Positions 36,416 to 45,215 of a stretch of 64,000 nt of DNA are shown one piece after another; position 1 is the first letter of the stretch, and every line of letters begins with the position of its first letter. The position numbers and the translations under genes were made by a program. Source of the stretch: Sutcliffiella horikoshii (GTDB taxonomy: Bacteria; Bacillota; Bacilli; Bacillales; Bacillaceae_I); NCBI RefSeq assembly GCF_019931755.1, contig NZ_CP082918.1, positions 2,522,001-2,586,000 on the forward strand, read 5' to 3'. A model generated the notes under the pieces. The model searched no databases, was not told the origin of the DNA, and was given only the letters and a program-made list of their open reading frames with translations.

Positions 36416-37111
36416 TTAACTCCCTAAATACTTTGTTGGAAGCTCTTCTTCAATAAGTTTTTCATTGAAAAAAACTTTGTATGCTTTTGCACTTGGTCTT
36501 GAACTAACAATATGCTCGAGTTTATTGTTCACATAATGAAGGGCAACACCATCATCGGTTGCAATACCTGGAATGATTTTTTTACTTGCCACCAATTCTT
36601 GATAAGACGGTTTCCTTTTAACTTCCCGATCATAATGAGGACAATTGCTACCTTCTAAGAGGCCTAAGCACTGAATAGGTTCTAATACATCCCCAAAGGA
36701 ATCAGTCACACCTTCTTGAAACCAACAAATGGACCCTGCACTAATACCGGCAAGTAAGACACCTTTGTCATATGCCTTTTTCAGAATGACGTCTAGTCTC
36801 CATTCTTTCCACAGTATTAATAGATTTCGAGTGTTGCCACCTCCGACATAGATAATATCTTTTTCTAATAAAAAAGTTTCAAAGTCTCTCGTAGGAGGGT
36901 TAAAAAGAGAAAGATGGGACGGTTCACATACCTGCTTCTCAAAAAACTGATAAAACCTAGCAATATAATTATCCGCGTCACCGCTTGCAGTGGGAATAAA
37001 GCATATCTTAGGTGTGGGCTTACCTGATTGTTGGAGGATATAACGATCTAACAATGGGTTCTCAGGTTCCATTGAAAAGCCTCCTCCACCGAGGGCGATC
37101 AGTTGTTTCAT
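36416..37111 (-). CDS. Peptidase E-like protein (family S51)
   Basis: 231 residues. GISAGSICW near residue 120 carries the nucleophile Ser, YVGGGNTRNLL near 80 and CPHYD near 165 are typical of the S51 branch of the class I glutaminase-like fold; such enzymes cut Asp-X dipeptides or act on cyanophycin-like substrates. ATG at 37111 is chosen for AAGGAG ten bases upstream; a longer reading has no ribosome site. Upstream of the PP2C-like gene and probably co-transcribed. Confidence 0.88.
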   Translation of the reverse strand: MKQLIALGGGGFSMEPENPLLDRYILQQSGKPTPKICFIPTASGDADNYIARFYQFFEKQVCEPSHLSLFNPPTRDFETFLLEKDIIYVGGGNTRNLLILWKEWRLDVILKKAYDKGVLLAGISAGSICWFQEGVTDSFGDVLEPIQCLGLLEGSNCPHYDREVKRKPSYQELVASKKIIPGIATDDGVALHYVNNKLEHIVSSRPSAKAYKVFFNEKLIEEELPTKYLGS

Positions 37112-37213
37112 AATCAATTCTCTCCTTTGAAAGTGTTCCGAGTCATTTATGGTATATTGTACCATATAGTAAACCTAGATAATTTAGAATTATCTCATTA
37201 TAGAGCAATGTGC

Positions 37214-37245
37214 GCAAAAAAACACCGAAACTATGTCCGGTGTTC
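37214..37245 (-). terminator. Terminator after the coiled-coil protein gene
   Basis: Minus-strand AACACCGGA and TTCGGTGTT form a 9-bp stem (one G-T pair), then TTTTTTTG. It lies 89 bases downstream of the coiled-coil gene stop. Confidence 0.85.
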
Positions 37246-37333
37246 TAACTAGTTAAATGATATTTTGTGCTAATGAAGATATTATGCTAGAGGTGTAATT
37301 TTTAGGGGGGGATGTTAAGAAGCTTTTTGATGG

Positions 37334-37567
37334 TTATCTTACTTTGGCGTTCTTCTCAATTAGAAGATCTGTATCAAATTTAAATGAATCAAGTCTTTCG
37401 TTTGTGGCATTAAGACGTAAATCGATCTTTTTCATATCACGACGGTATTCATCTTTATAATCTTTGAACTCAGTTTTTAACGTATCAACGTCATTCTTTA
37501 ACGTGCTTATGTCTACCTTCATCTCATTGATTCCTTGCAGGATTTGTTTCAAAAGTTCATTTTCCAC
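37334..37567 (-). CDS. Small coiled-coil protein
   Basis: 77 residues, almost entirely heptad-like (LLKQILQGINEMKVDISTLK, then NDVDTLKTEF), so a coiled coil is predicted. No membrane span. Similar short proteins with QGINEMK are common in Bacillus and some are encoded near phage or plasmid genes, but nothing phage-like is nearby here. GTG start with GGGAGGTGA upstream. Function unknown. Confidence 0.72.
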   Translation of the reverse strand: MENELLKQILQGINEMKVDISTLKNDVDTLKTEFKDYKDEYRRDMKKIDLRLNATNERLDSFKFDTDLLIEKNAKVR

Positions 37568-37756
37568 TTTAGCTCACCTCCCTTTTTGTTATTATAGCAT
37601 GTCTATAAGATATCATGTACAAATCATCATTATTTTATAGGTGAAAAGACCCGAATGCAACTTTCAGAATAATACAAGATCAAGTTAACATAGTGTTTTA
37701 TAAGGAGTTATTCCTTCCTAATCATTACCCAAGCTTCAACCAAGGGGCTGATTGCT

Positions 37757-37945
37757 TTGTACAAGAATAATCATAATCAAATTATCCTATTGTTAGGTGT
37801 AATCTTATTGCTATTCGTTGTTGTTAATGTTGTACGTCACGTTAGGATTTATGTTGTTTATAGTTCTGGTGTAGGTCCATTCTTTATAGGAGGACTAATA
37901 ATTTTGGCCATAGTGGTTCTTTATGCTAGAAGATGGAGGTATTAA
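37757..37945 (+). CDS. Small two-span membrane protein
   Basis: 62 residues starting at TTG with AGGGG nine bases upstream. Two hydrophobic segments: residues ~9-26 (IILLLGVILLLFVVVNVV) and ~40-56 (GPFFIGGLIILAIVVLYA); basic ends. No family recognised. It stands alone, and array B1 follows its stop by about 70 bases. The start and reality of the gene are moderately supported. Confidence 0.55.
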   Translation: MYKNNHNQIILLLGVILLLFVVVNVVRHVRIYVVYSSGVGPFFIGGLIILAIVVLYARRWRY

Positions 37946-38014
37946 TTCAAGAACAATATAGCTAACGGGACCCAAAACCTTGTCCTAAGTAAGATTTTAA
38001 TCTCTTGGGACGAT

Positions 38015-38118
38015 TTTGAGGACCTCTCTCCTCCTGATCTCTTGTCAGTGAAGTCTTCATAACAGCTATGAGGACTTCTCTTCTCCTTTTTCCTCGTCAC
38101 CGAGGTCTTCATCCCAAC
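38015..38118 (+). repeat. 52-bp tandem repeat array B1 (two units)
   Basis: Two units start at 38015 and 38067, with a third partial start at 38119: period 52 bp. The unit is TGAGGACYTCTCTYCTCCT, an AT-rich stretch, GTCAnYGARGTCTTCAT. At the junction, GAAGTCTTCAT and ATGAGGACTTC form an 11-bp dyad with one mismatch. The same family occurs at 62923-63131. Confidence 0.85.
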
Positions 38119-38154
38119 GAATCCAGCATTGCACCATCTAATATTTCTCAAACA

Positions 38155-38189
38155 ATAAAAAAACAGGAAGGATTTGTGCTCCCTCCTGT
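38155..38189 (-). terminator. Terminator after scoB
   Basis: Minus-strand ACAGGAGGG and CCTTCCTGT form a 9-bp stem, then TTTTTTT, 15 bases after the scoB stop. Confidence 0.9.
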
Positions 38190-38203
38190 TTATGTTATAA
38201 ATC

Positions 38204-38866
38204 TTAAAAAGCCTCAAGTTTCACATGCTCATCCACAATCAACGTAGGCTCCGTCGTGTTCTGGATATCCTCGACAGTATAGCCGCTTGCGACTTCCACA
38301 AGCTTTAAACCTTGCTCGGTTACATCCATTACTGCCCGGTCTGTGATGATACGGTCCACCACACCTTTACCGGTCAAAGGCAATGTGCACTCTTTTAAGA
38401 TTTTTGCTTCTCCTGCTTTGTTGACGTGATCCATAATGACGATGATACGCTCGGCACCATGCACAAGGTCCATTGCGCCTCCCATGCCTTTGATCATTTT
38501 GCCTGGGATCATCCAGTTGGCAAGGTCACCGTTTTCGCTCACTTCCATGCCACCTAAGATTGCGATATTAACATGGCCCCCACGAATCATTGCGAATGAT
38601 TCTGCGCTATCAAAATAGGCTGCTCCAGGGATAGCCGTTACGGTTTCTTTTCCGGCATTGATTAGATCTGCATCCACATTTTCCTTTGTCGGGTATGGAC
38701 CGATGCCTAAAAGGCCGTTTTCTGATTGCAGGACTACCTGTTTGTTATCGGATATGTAATTCGCCACAAGAGTGGGCATTCCGATTCCAAGGTTCACATA
38801 GTAGCCGTTCTCTATTTCTTTTTCTGCTCTTTTTGCTATTTTTTCGCGGTTATTAATAGTTGTCAT
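38204..38866 (-). CDS. scoB: 3-oxoacid CoA-transferase, subunit B
   Basis: Catalytic subunit that moves CoA from succinyl-CoA to acetoacetate. In 220 residues: [13 protein letters not shown] near residue 25 and [12 protein letters not shown] near 50, which contains the catalytic Glu (SENG), then [20 protein letters not shown]. Length matches ScoB. ATG with AGGGGAAC upstream; 18 bases after scoA. Last gene of the thiolase-scoA-scoB unit. Confidence 0.95.
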   Translation of the reverse strand: MTTINNREKIAKRAEKEIENGYYVNLGIGMPTLVANYISDNKQVVLQSENGLLGIGPYPTKENVDADLINAGKETVTAIPGAAYFDSAESFAMIRGGHVNIAILGGMEVSENGDLANWMIPGKMIKGMGGAMDLVHGAERIIVIMDHVNKAGEAKILKECTLPLTGKGVVDRIITDRAVMDVTEQGLKLVEVASGYTVEDIQNTTEPTLIVDEHVKLEAF

Positions 38867-38884
38867 CGTTTGTTCCCCTCCTTG

Positions 38885-39574
38885 CTAGTCTCTTGTGGTA
38901 ACACGTTCGATTTTCTTTTCTTGCTGACCTACTATTAGTCGTTGAACATAAATACTTGGTGTCTGTATTAAGTTTGGATCTAAGTCACCGATTTCTACAA
39001 GCTCTTCCACTTCAGCAATGGTCACTTTTCCTGCTGCAGCAATCATCGGGTTAAAGTTGCGAGCCGTTTTGTTATAGATGAGGTTCCCCATTTTGTCTGC
39101 TTTGGTTGCTCTCACTAAACTAAAATCAGCGCTGTATGCTTCTTCAAGTAAGTATTCTTTTCCGTTGAATTCACGGACTTCCTTGCCTTCCGCAATCGGT
39201 GTTCCAACTCCTGCTGGTGTGTAGAATGCAGGTATTCCCGCTCCGCCCGCTCTTATTTTCTCCGCAAGTGTACCTTGTGGTGTTAGCTCTACTTCAAGCT
39301 CACCAGACAATACTTGACGCTCAAATTCTTTGTTTTCGCCAACATAGGAGCCGATCATTTTTTTAATTTGTTTGTTTTTCAATAGGAGTCCTAGACCCCA
39401 TTCATCAACACCGCAGTTATTGGAAATGACCGTTAAATCTTTTACTCCTGTTTCCACAAGTGCAAGAATTAAGTTTTCCGGTATGCCGCATAATCCAAAT
39501 CCTCCGACCATGATGGTAGCCCCATCATGGATGTCTTTCACCGCTTCCGTAAAGGATGTATAAACTGGTTTCAT
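38885..39574 (-). CDS. scoA: 3-oxoacid CoA-transferase, subunit A
   Basis: Partner of ScoB. The 229 residues include [18 protein letters not shown] near residues 18-35 (glycine-rich CoA-binding motif of family I CoA-transferases) and [25 protein letters not shown] near 105. ATG at 39574 chosen for GAGAGGTG ten bases upstream; a longer in-frame reading runs back into the thiolase gene. 20 bases after the thiolase. Confidence 0.95.
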   Translation of the reverse strand: MKPVYTSFTEAVKDIHDGATIMVGGFGLCGIPENLILALVETGVKDLTVISNNCGVDEWGLGLLLKNKQIKKMIGSYVGENKEFERQVLSGELEVELTPQGTLAEKIRAGGAGIPAFYTPAGVGTPIAEGKEVREFNGKEYLLEEAYSADFSLVRATKADKMGNLIYNKTARNFNPMIAAAGKVTIAEVEELVEIGDLDPNLIQTPSIYVQRLIVGQQEKKIERVTTRD

Positions 39575-39594
39575 CTTAAGTTGCACCTCTCTCT

Positions 39595-40779
39595 TTATAT
39601 GTTTTCTACTATGGTAGCGACACCTTGTCCGCCGCCGATACATAATGTTGCAAGACCTTTTTTCGCTTCACGGCGTTTCATTTCATGGATAAGTGTTACC
39701 AAGATTCTTGTCCCGCTTGCACCAATCGGGTGACCTAAGGCAATTGCACCGCCATTAACATTCAGCTTTTCTGGATCAAACTGCAATTCTTTTCCTACCG
39801 CCAGTGCTTGAGCTGCGAAAGCTTCATTTGCTTCCACCAGGTCCATTTCTTCCATGGACTGGCCGCCTTTTTCCATCGCTTTTTTTACGGCAGTAACAGG
39901 ACCGATTCCCATGATGCTTGGATCCACCCCACTGCTTGCATTTGCAACGATTTTTACGAGTGGTTTAATTCCAAGCTCTTCTGCTTTTTCCTTGCTCATT
40001 ACCACTACTGCCGCAGCTCCGTCATTTATCCCGGATGCGTTACCAGCTGTAACAGAACCATCCTTTTTAAAAGCAGGACGCAATCCGCCAAGCTTTTCTG
40101 CTGTGGTTCCTTTTCTAGGATATTCGTCTGTATCTATCGTCAGAATTTCTTTTTTCTTTTTCACTTCTACAGGAACAATCTCGTCTTTGAACTTGCCGTC
40201 TTCGATTGCTTGAACTGCTTTCTGTTGGCTGTTTGCAGCAAATTCATCTTGTTCTTCACGCGTTAATTCGTATTGAGTGCAGAGGTTTTCAGCTGTCACT
40301 CCCATATGGTAATCATTAAATGCGCAAGTCAATCCATCCGCCACCATGGTGTCGACTAACTTCTGATCGCCCATTTTGAACCCATCACGAGCACCTTTTA
40401 ATAAGTAAGGAGCTTGAGACATATTTTCCATCCCACCGGCAATGACAATATCTGCATCCCCAGCTAGGATTGCTTGTGTGGCAAGGTGAACTGCTTTCAA
40501 CCCCGATCCACAGACTTTATTGATTGTCATGGAAGATACTTCTTGAGGAAGGCCAGCTGCCATCGCCGCTTGTCTTGCAGGATTCTGACCAAGACCTGCC
40601 TGCAGAACATTTCCCATGATTACTTCATCTACACTATCTGGTGCAAGCCCGGCTTTCGCGAGCGCTTCTTTAATGACAACGGATCCTAACTGTGGAGCGG
40701 AAACATCTTTAAATGCCCCACCAAAACTTCCAATCGCTGTTCTGACAGCGCTTACAATAACTACTTCTTTATTCGACAT
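39595..40779 (-). CDS. Acetyl-CoA C-acetyltransferase (thiolase)
   Basis: Splits acetoacetyl-CoA to two acetyl-CoA, or the reverse. The 394 residues have the catalytic Cys in [13 protein letters not shown] near residue 88, GHPIGASG with His near 350 and CIGGGQGVA with the second Cys near 380. Length standard. ATG at 40779 with GAGGAGAGG upstream. First gene of a three-gene unit with scoA-scoB, divergent from HMG-CoA lyase. Together the four enzymes take HMG-CoA or acetoacetate to acetyl-CoA. Confidence 0.94.
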   Translation of the reverse strand: MSNKEVVIVSAVRTAIGSFGGAFKDVSAPQLGSVVIKEALAKAGLAPDSVDEVIMGNVLQAGLGQNPARQAAMAAGLPQEVSSMTINKVCGSGLKAVHLATQAILAGDADIVIAGGMENMSQAPYLLKGARDGFKMGDQKLVDTMVADGLTCAFNDYHMGVTAENLCTQYELTREEQDEFAANSQQKAVQAIEDGKFKDEIVPVEVKKKKEILTIDTDEYPRKGTTAEKLGGLRPAFKKDGSVTAGNASGINDGAAAVVVMSKEKAEELGIKPLVKIVANASSGVDPSIMGIGPVTAVKKAMEKGGQSMEEMDLVEANEAFAAQALAVGKELQFDPEKLNVNGGAIALGHPIGASGTRILVTLIHEMKRREAKKGLATLCIGGGQGVATIVENI

Positions 40780-40857
40780 AATTTCCTCTCCTCTCGACTG
40801 ATTAATTTCTAGATTCATGTCGAAAATCCTTCTTTTTTTATAAAATTTCTATTATTC

Positions 40858-40887
40858 TTGCTTTTAGTACCCTCTATTCCATAAAAT
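40858..40887 (+). promoter_or_regulatory. Candidate promoter for HMG-CoA lyase
   Basis: TTGCTT, 18 bp and TAAAAT lie about 40 bases before the HMG-CoA lyase start. No operator-like palindrome was noticed between the divergent genes. Confidence 0.45.
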
Positions 40888-40926
40888 TAAAGATGGGAGA
40901 AATTATTCGTGAAGGGGGAAACAACT

Positions 40927-41847
40927 ATGAACTTGCCGTCCAAAGCCACAATTATCGAAGTCGGCCCTCGTGATGGGTTACAAAATTTGAAAACATTTGT
41001 ACCAACGGATGCGAAAATTGAATTCATAAGAGAATTGAAAAAAGCAGGAATTCCGGAGATGGAGCTAACCTCCTTTGTCTCTCCAATGTGGGTACCACAA
41101 ATGTCAGATGCCGCTACTATCATTGAAAGTTGCAATGACAGTGAGACCAGAAATTTTGTGTTAGTACCAAACCAGAAAGGGATTGAGAGATTAAGAAGCA
41201 CTTCATGTAAAAATGCCGCTGTTTTTGTAGGGGTAAGCGATACATTTAATAAAAAAAATATTAATAAAACTACCGAGGAAAGCTTGGTGGAATTGGAACC
41301 TTTAGTAAAAGAATTAAAAGATCAAGGGTATTTTGTGCGTGCATGTATTTCAACTTCATTTTATTGTCCTTATGAAGGGAAAGTAGCCATGGAGGATGTC
41401 CTTGCTTTGTGTAAGCGCTTTGTTGCTTTTGGTGTGGATGAATTGAGCGTTGCAGATACAGTTGGAATGGCGAATCCAAAGGAATCTTTTGACCTTTTCA
41501 CTTTGTTAAAAGAAGTACTTGAAGAGGTAATGTTAACCGCCCATTTCCATAACACGCGTGGTATGGCTCTGGCAAATATTTTTGCTGCGCTTCAAGCTGG
41601 TGTGAACCGTTTTGACACCTCAGCAGGCGGGCTTGGTGGCTGTCCTTTTGCACCGGGAGCATCCGGAAATGTGGCAACAGAGGACGTCGTCTATATGCTT
41701 GAGCATATGGGCATTGAAACTGGGATCAACTTGAAGCGTGTCGTAAGAGCATTAGAGAACCTCTTACCACATTTAGATAAGCAATATGAAAGCCAATATT
41801 ATAAACTTGTACAAGCAAATGGAACAGCTGTCCCTCCTGGTGTATAA
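40927..41847 (+). CDS. Hydroxymethylglutaryl-CoA lyase
   Basis: Cleaves HMG-CoA to acetoacetate and acetyl-CoA, the end of leucine breakdown. In 306 residues: IIEVGPRDGLQN at residues 9-20 with catalytic Arg and Asp, the metal-site HFHNTRGMALAN near 200, and the signature GGLGGCPFAPGASGNVATED with the catalytic Cys near 240. Closest model is B. subtilis YngG. ATG at 40927 with AGGGGGAA nine bases upstream. No other leucine-degradation gene lies nearby, so it may feed the divergent CoA-transferase genes. Confidence 0.93.
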   Translation: MNLPSKATIIEVGPRDGLQNLKTFVPTDAKIEFIRELKKAGIPEMELTSFVSPMWVPQMSDAATIIESCNDSETRNFVLVPNQKGIERLRSTSCKNAAVFVGVSDTFNKKNINKTTEESLVELEPLVKELKDQGYFVRACISTSFYCPYEGKVAMEDVLALCKRFVAFGVDELSVADTVGMANPKESFDLFTLLKEVLEEVMLTAHFHNTRGMALANIFAALQAGVNRFDTSAGGLGGCPFAPGASGNVATEDVVYMLEHMGIETGINLKRVVRALENLLPHLDKQYESQYYKLVQANGTAVPPGV

Positions 41848-41902
41848 ATTTTTGCTCCCTTACTCACATTAATTAGGGAGAATAAGGAAGGGAGAGTCCT
41901 AT

Positions 41903-42037
41903 ATGTCCAAGCATAATAACCATAATGGTCCCAGCCAAAAGGGTCAGCCTAACGCTGAGAGCGCGAAGCAAGTTGTTTCTGCTGAAGAAGTGGAACGCGC
42001 GAGCCATCCGACTAAGCGTCAGAATTCGGAGCAATAA
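41903..42037 (+). CDS. 44-residue hydrophilic protein
   Basis: ATG with GGGAGAG eight bases upstream, 44 codons ending in TAA. The peptide is polar with many Asn, Gln, Ser, Lys and Glu (starts MSKHNNHNGPSQKGQ; later VSAEEVERASHPTKRQ). It has no Cys, Trp or hydrophobic stretch. Composition resembles small acid-soluble spore proteins of the minor type, but I cannot match a named one. A strong terminator follows at once, which supports a real gene. Confidence 0.7.
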   Translation: MSKHNNHNGPSQKGQPNAESAKQVVSAEEVERASHPTKRQNSEQ

Positions 42038-42047
42038 TTTTTTGAAG

Positions 42048-42087
42048 GAAACTGCAGCGGTTTTTTTGCTAGCAGTTTCTTTTTTTG
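42048..42087 (+). terminator. Terminator after the 44-residue protein gene
   Basis: GAAACTGC and GCAGTTTC form an 8-bp stem with a T-rich 16-base loop, followed by TTTTTTTT. Confidence 0.88.
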
Positions 42088-42130
42088 GATATTTACTATG
42101 TATAAATAACGCTGATTGAATTTTAATAGG

Positions 42131-42245
42131 AACATTGTCTTCATAGACTCTCTATGAACCCTGGTAACTCAGAATTTAACCAACATTGTCCTCATTGAAC
42201 TGCTATGAACCCCTCTAAGTCAGAATCCCCCCAAACATTGTCCCC
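42131..42245 (+). repeat. 51/52-bp tandem repeat array D (two units and a part)
   Basis: AACATTGTC starts at 42131, 42182 and 42234 (spacings 51 and 52). Other blocks, CTATGAACC and TCAGAAT, repeat at 51 bp. Unit 1 holds the perfect dyad TTCATAGA-CTC-TCTATGAA. The array fills the gap up to the stop of the YnfA-like gene. Confidence 0.75.
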
Positions 42246-42255
42246 ATACCAATCC

Positions 42256-42582
42256 TCAACTCCTAGGTGCAAATAACATGACACCCACTCCGACCAAACA
42301 AAACGCCGCTCCAACCCAATCATAAAAATCTGGTGTCTTCCTATCAACGCCCCATCCCCACAGTACCGAAAGAATAATGAACACTCCTCCATATGCAGCA
42401 TATACCCTACCAAATGAAGGGAAACTTTGAAACGTTGCTAAGACACCGTATAGAGCTAGGGCAATCCCTCCAGCCAATCCCAAATAAGCAGATTTCCCTT
42501 CCCTCAGCCAAAGCCATATTAAATAGCCACCACCTATTTCAGCTATTCCAGCCCCAATAAACAAAGCAAAAGCATGTATCAA
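42256..42582 (-). CDS. YnfA family (UPF0060) membrane protein
   Basis: About 108 residues with four membrane segments, the UPF0060 layout: [19 protein letters not shown] at the start, [25 protein letters not shown] in the middle, and a last hydrophobic segment. Related to small multidrug-type exporters; function not firmly known. The TTG at 42582 is preferred, since AGGGAG lies eight bases upstream; the GTG three codons earlier touches the ribosome site. Confidence 0.9.
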   Translation of the reverse strand: MIHAFALFIGAGIAEIGGGYLIWLWLREGKSAYLGLAGGIALALYGVLATFQSFPSFGRVYAAYGGVFIILSVLWGWGVDRKTPDFYDWVGAAFCLVGVGVMLFAPRS

Positions 42583-42728
42583 TCTAAACACTCCCTAAGT
42601 AATCAATTCAATTCTATTTACCATACTTCCAAATGAGGTCTAAATCAATGCACACAAACATATTTTGTAAAAAGCGTTATAAGAGCGAACTCCTATAACC
42701 CATTCTAAATGAAACAGGTGAGATCTCT

Positions 42729-42944
42729 ATGTATTTCGTTTATTTTATGGAAAATAAGAACGTTGTATTAAGTCAGTACCGGAAAGAGTTTCCGAATGTG
42801 GATGAGGAATTAAGGATAAAGGGAAGAAAAGGGAGAGTCTTAAGTGTGACTCATGTTGATGACCGTCACATTAATGTTCATGTAGCCTTAGAGAAAGTAG
42901 TGAAAAAAGGATTTGTAGACTTATCAAAAAAGAAGAAGAAATAA
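42729..42944 (+). CDS. Small basic protein, unrecognised
   Basis: 71 residues: a hydrophobic start (MYFVYFMENKNVVLSQYRKE), a middle with GRKGRVLSVTHVDDRHINVH of likely beta strands, and a Lys-rich tail. No membrane span is long enough. ATG with CAGGTGAG eight bases upstream and a good terminator downstream. Single gene; no family recognised. A nucleic-acid-binding role is possible but only a guess from charge. Confidence 0.7.
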   Translation: MYFVYFMENKNVVLSQYRKEFPNVDEELRIKGRKGRVLSVTHVDDRHINVHVALEKVVKKGFVDLSKKKKK

Positions 42945-42956
42945 GTTCAAAACATG

Positions 42957-42987
42957 GAGGTTCTCAATGGAAGAACCTCTTTTTTGA
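42957..42987 (+). terminator. Terminator before array C
   Basis: GAGGTTCT and AGAACCTC form an 8-bp stem with a 7-base loop, followed by TTTTTTGAT. Array C starts nine bases later. Confidence 0.88.
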
Positions 42988-42995
42988 TACTATTT

Positions 42996-43149
42996 GACCG
43001 AAGCACCTTCCGATCATGTTGAATTGTCCTATAGAAGCGTTCTATTCGACCGAAGCATCACCAAAACGTAGCGTTCTGTCCAATAGAAGCGCCCTATACG
43101 ACCGAAGCACGACCTGAACCTAATACTCTGTCTAATAGAACCTCTCTCC
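42996..43149 (+). repeat. 52-bp tandem repeat array C (three units)
   Basis: GACCGAAGCA starts at 42996, 43048 and 43100: exactly 52 bp apart. Each unit also has TGTCCnATAGAAGCG-like sequence at a fixed place. Unit 1 contains the dyad ATAGAA-GCG-TTCTAT. The array ends at the stop codon of the phosphotransferase gene. Confidence 0.88.
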
Positions 43150-44058
43150 CTACCTCATATCCCTATACCAACGAGGCATATTCTCCCTAAAATCATCATG
43201 ATCCCCCAAGACATCCATCGCATATCGGGACAATAGATCATACTGCTCGTCTCCCATCTTCTTTCCCCACACGAATGATGAAACTACATGCATCGCACTA
43301 TAAAGAGCAAATAGCTGCCAAAACTCCTCACTAATTTTCTCTCCACCATTATATCCATCAAGGGCACCAATGGAAAAAGGAACACTAACCTTTATTCCAA
43401 AGAAGCCTAGTTTCTGTAAGTCATGTATGGGGTCTCCCCAGTCCATTCTCTGAAAATCAATAAACCCATTGAATTCCTTCCTCTCTACAATAATATTACT
43501 AGGGTGAAAATCATCATGCTGGAATCTGTTAGGGCGGCCTTCCATTAAGTACTCATTTAATTTTATATAGCTTATGAGTTTATTGACAACTCTCGTGTCT
43601 AAATCCTCTAGTAGCTTTAATTCTTCTATGTATCTGTCACTTTTTCTTTTCTTATGTATGTTCCATGGTTCGGTTCCTTCAGGAGCAGGATATTCATGCA
43701 ATTTTTTTAGTTCATTCCCCGCTTGAAAGCCAACATGATACTGCTCGCTTTCTGACAAACTACTTAACGCCTCTTCTCCATCTTTACCTGGCAGATATGA
43801 CAATACCATATAAGCTAATCCTAGGGCTTCCTGTACACCAAATTCTATTGCTTCTGGCACCAAATCCGAGAGTGAGGATAACATAGAGATTGTTTCAAAT
43901 TCTTTCCTTCTATGATTAGCATCTTCTATAGGAAAAAGACGGATAAGGTACTTATCATCAATTACGAACTTCTGATCATCAGAAAACCCCTTGGTAAGTT
44001 GCTGTACACTGTTTGCTTCTCTCATGAACGGAATTTCTTGCTCAATAATTTTAACCAA
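43150..44058 (-). CDS. Aminoglycoside phosphotransferase-like kinase
   Basis: 302 residues of the APH/choline kinase fold. The catalytic loop is FQHDDFHPSNIIV near residue 183 (Asp and Asn), and the metal Asp lies in FIDFQRMDWGDPIHDLQKL near 203. Substrate unknown; such genes in Bacillus are often annotated as resistance-like but rarely proven. TTG start at 44058 with AAAGGGG nine bases upstream. Single gene. Confidence 0.87.
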   Translation of the reverse strand: MVKIIEQEIPFMREANSVQQLTKGFSDDQKFVIDDKYLIRLFPIEDANHRRKEFETISMLSSLSDLVPEAIEFGVQEALGLAYMVLSYLPGKDGEEALSSLSESEQYHVGFQAGNELKKLHEYPAPEGTEPWNIHKKRKSDRYIEELKLLEDLDTRVVNKLISYIKLNEYLMEGRPNRFQHDDFHPSNIIVERKEFNGFIDFQRMDWGDPIHDLQKLGFFGIKVSVPFSIGALDGYNGGEKISEEFWQLFALYSAMHVVSSFVWGKKMGDEQYDLLSRYAMDVLGDHDDFRENMPRWYRDMR

Positions 44059-44126
44059 TTAGCCACATCCCCTTTAATAACGCGTATGGACATTATATTA
44101 TCCCTTATAACTTTATATCGGTCCCC

Positions 44127-44678
44127 TTATTCCTTCTCCCATTCTAAATCCCGTTCCAACTCTTTGATTGTCTTTAGATGATCCTTGTCGCTCACTATTT
44201 GATAATAATCATCAATATACTCTTCTCCTACTGTAATCTGGATATTGCTTGTTTCAATCAAATTATCTTTTGGATTAGATACCAGCAAATTTAGCACATA
44301 CTCCGCTCCACCTGGTTCCATGTTGAGTTCCTTTTTTAACTCCAGACCTGACAAGTCTTTTAATATCTCTCGAATCGTCTCCTCTTCTTCAATCAGAATC
44401 CTTTTCTTGAATGAATATGTACTTGTCTCAAATTCTAGCTTTCTAATTTCCAAATGCCGTATCTCACTATCCTCATGAACTTCGTCAAGCACCGTAGCAT
44501 CAGACGTAGTGGATATCATTTGGTCATACAGATAGTAACCTCCTACAAGTGTTACCAAAGCTACAGATATTGGTCCGAACCGGCTTTTGCGTAGTAGTAG
44601 CTTAACCGCACCGACTAGTAATACTCCAAATACAATCAAACTAATTAGAAACTTTAAGGTAAGAACACCGTCAACCAT
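44127..44678 (-). CDS. Membrane-anchored protein, unrecognised
   Basis: 183 residues. Two membrane segments lie in the first 50 residues (FLISLIVFGVLLVGAVKLLL and [16 protein letters not shown]), followed by a soluble, acidic domain (~residues 55-183) that should face outside. No known domain seen. ATG with AAGGGGAG eight bases upstream. Single gene between the phosphotransferase gene and a divergent secreted-protein gene. Confidence 0.72.
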   Translation of the reverse strand: MVDGVLTLKFLISLIVFGVLLVGAVKLLLRKSRFGPISVALVTLVGGYYLYDQMISTTSDATVLDEVHEDSEIRHLEIRKLEFETSTYSFKKRILIEEEETIREILKDLSGLELKKELNMEPGGAEYVLNLLVSNPKDNLIETSNIQITVGEEYIDDYYQIVSDKDHLKTIKELERDLEWEKE

Positions 44679-44842
44679 CCAAACTCCCCTTTTTAATTCT
44701 TTTTCTATTAATCTATAACAATTTTAACATAAAATTACATATTTTTTTATTTTCACGACAGTCTTCTTCTGATATTGCCTTCTGCATTTTATGGGAGTAA
44801 AATTATCCTTAAATAAAAATTAACCTAACAAGGAAAGTGATT

Positions 44843-45178
44843 ATGATGGAAAAACGCCTTTACATAATTATAGCTATCTTATTTCTATCCTTTCCTTGTT
44901 TGGCGTATGGAGAAGTTGCACACTCTTTTCCTTTATCCAGTGACACCATTTCCGCTCATAATGATATGCAAATTGAACCAGCAGTTCAGGCTCCTAGTAC
45001 AAATGGCTGGCAAAAAAAGAAGAAGGACATTACCTCTGAATCCTCATCTTCTTTTTCAATAGATATTCATCATTTTCCATACAAGCATTCAATCAGAGAA
45101 GATATTTCGGCAAAACCCCACCTATTCCTTACGCCATACTTTTACCAAGGTGGCTATCTCTCTTTTACAGTGATTTAG
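44843..45178 (+). CDS. Small secreted protein, unrecognised
   Basis: About 111 residues with a clear signal peptide (MEKRLYIIIAILFLSFPCLAYG, cleavage probably after AYG). The mature part is polar, Ser- and His-rich, with KKKKD and aromatic end (YFYQGGYLSF). No known domain. Two adjacent ATG codons at 44843 and 44846 follow AAGGAAAG; either may be used. 37 bases before the next small membrane protein gene, possibly one transcript. Confidence 0.65.
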   Translation: MMEKRLYIIIAILFLSFPCLAYGEVAHSFPLSSDTISAHNDMQIEPAVQAPSTNGWQKKKKDITSESSSSFSIDIHHFPYKHSIREDISAKPHLFLTPYFYQGGYLSFTVI

Positions 45179-45215
45179 ATATTTATTAGACACTAAATCA
45201 CAGAGAAGAGGAAAG

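Noticed and set aside
37942..38217. 91-codon minus-strand frame
   Set aside because: It reads through the 52-bp array B1 and the scoB terminator, with no ribosome site.
39808..40266. 152-codon frame antisense to the thiolase
   Set aside because: Cys- and Phe-rich translation typical of a shadow frame, no start signal.
40800..40926. Sigma-54 promoter between thiolase and HMG-CoA lyase
   Set aside because: Looked for GG-N10-GC spacing because such genes are often SigL-dependent; no convincing -24/-12 pair was found.
41925..42119. 64-codon plus-strand frame
   Set aside because: Out of frame with the 44-residue gene that has its own ATG and ribosome site, and it runs through that gene's terminator.
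42192..42413. 73-codon minus-strand frame
   Set aside because: Out of frame within the YnfA-like gene and into array D.
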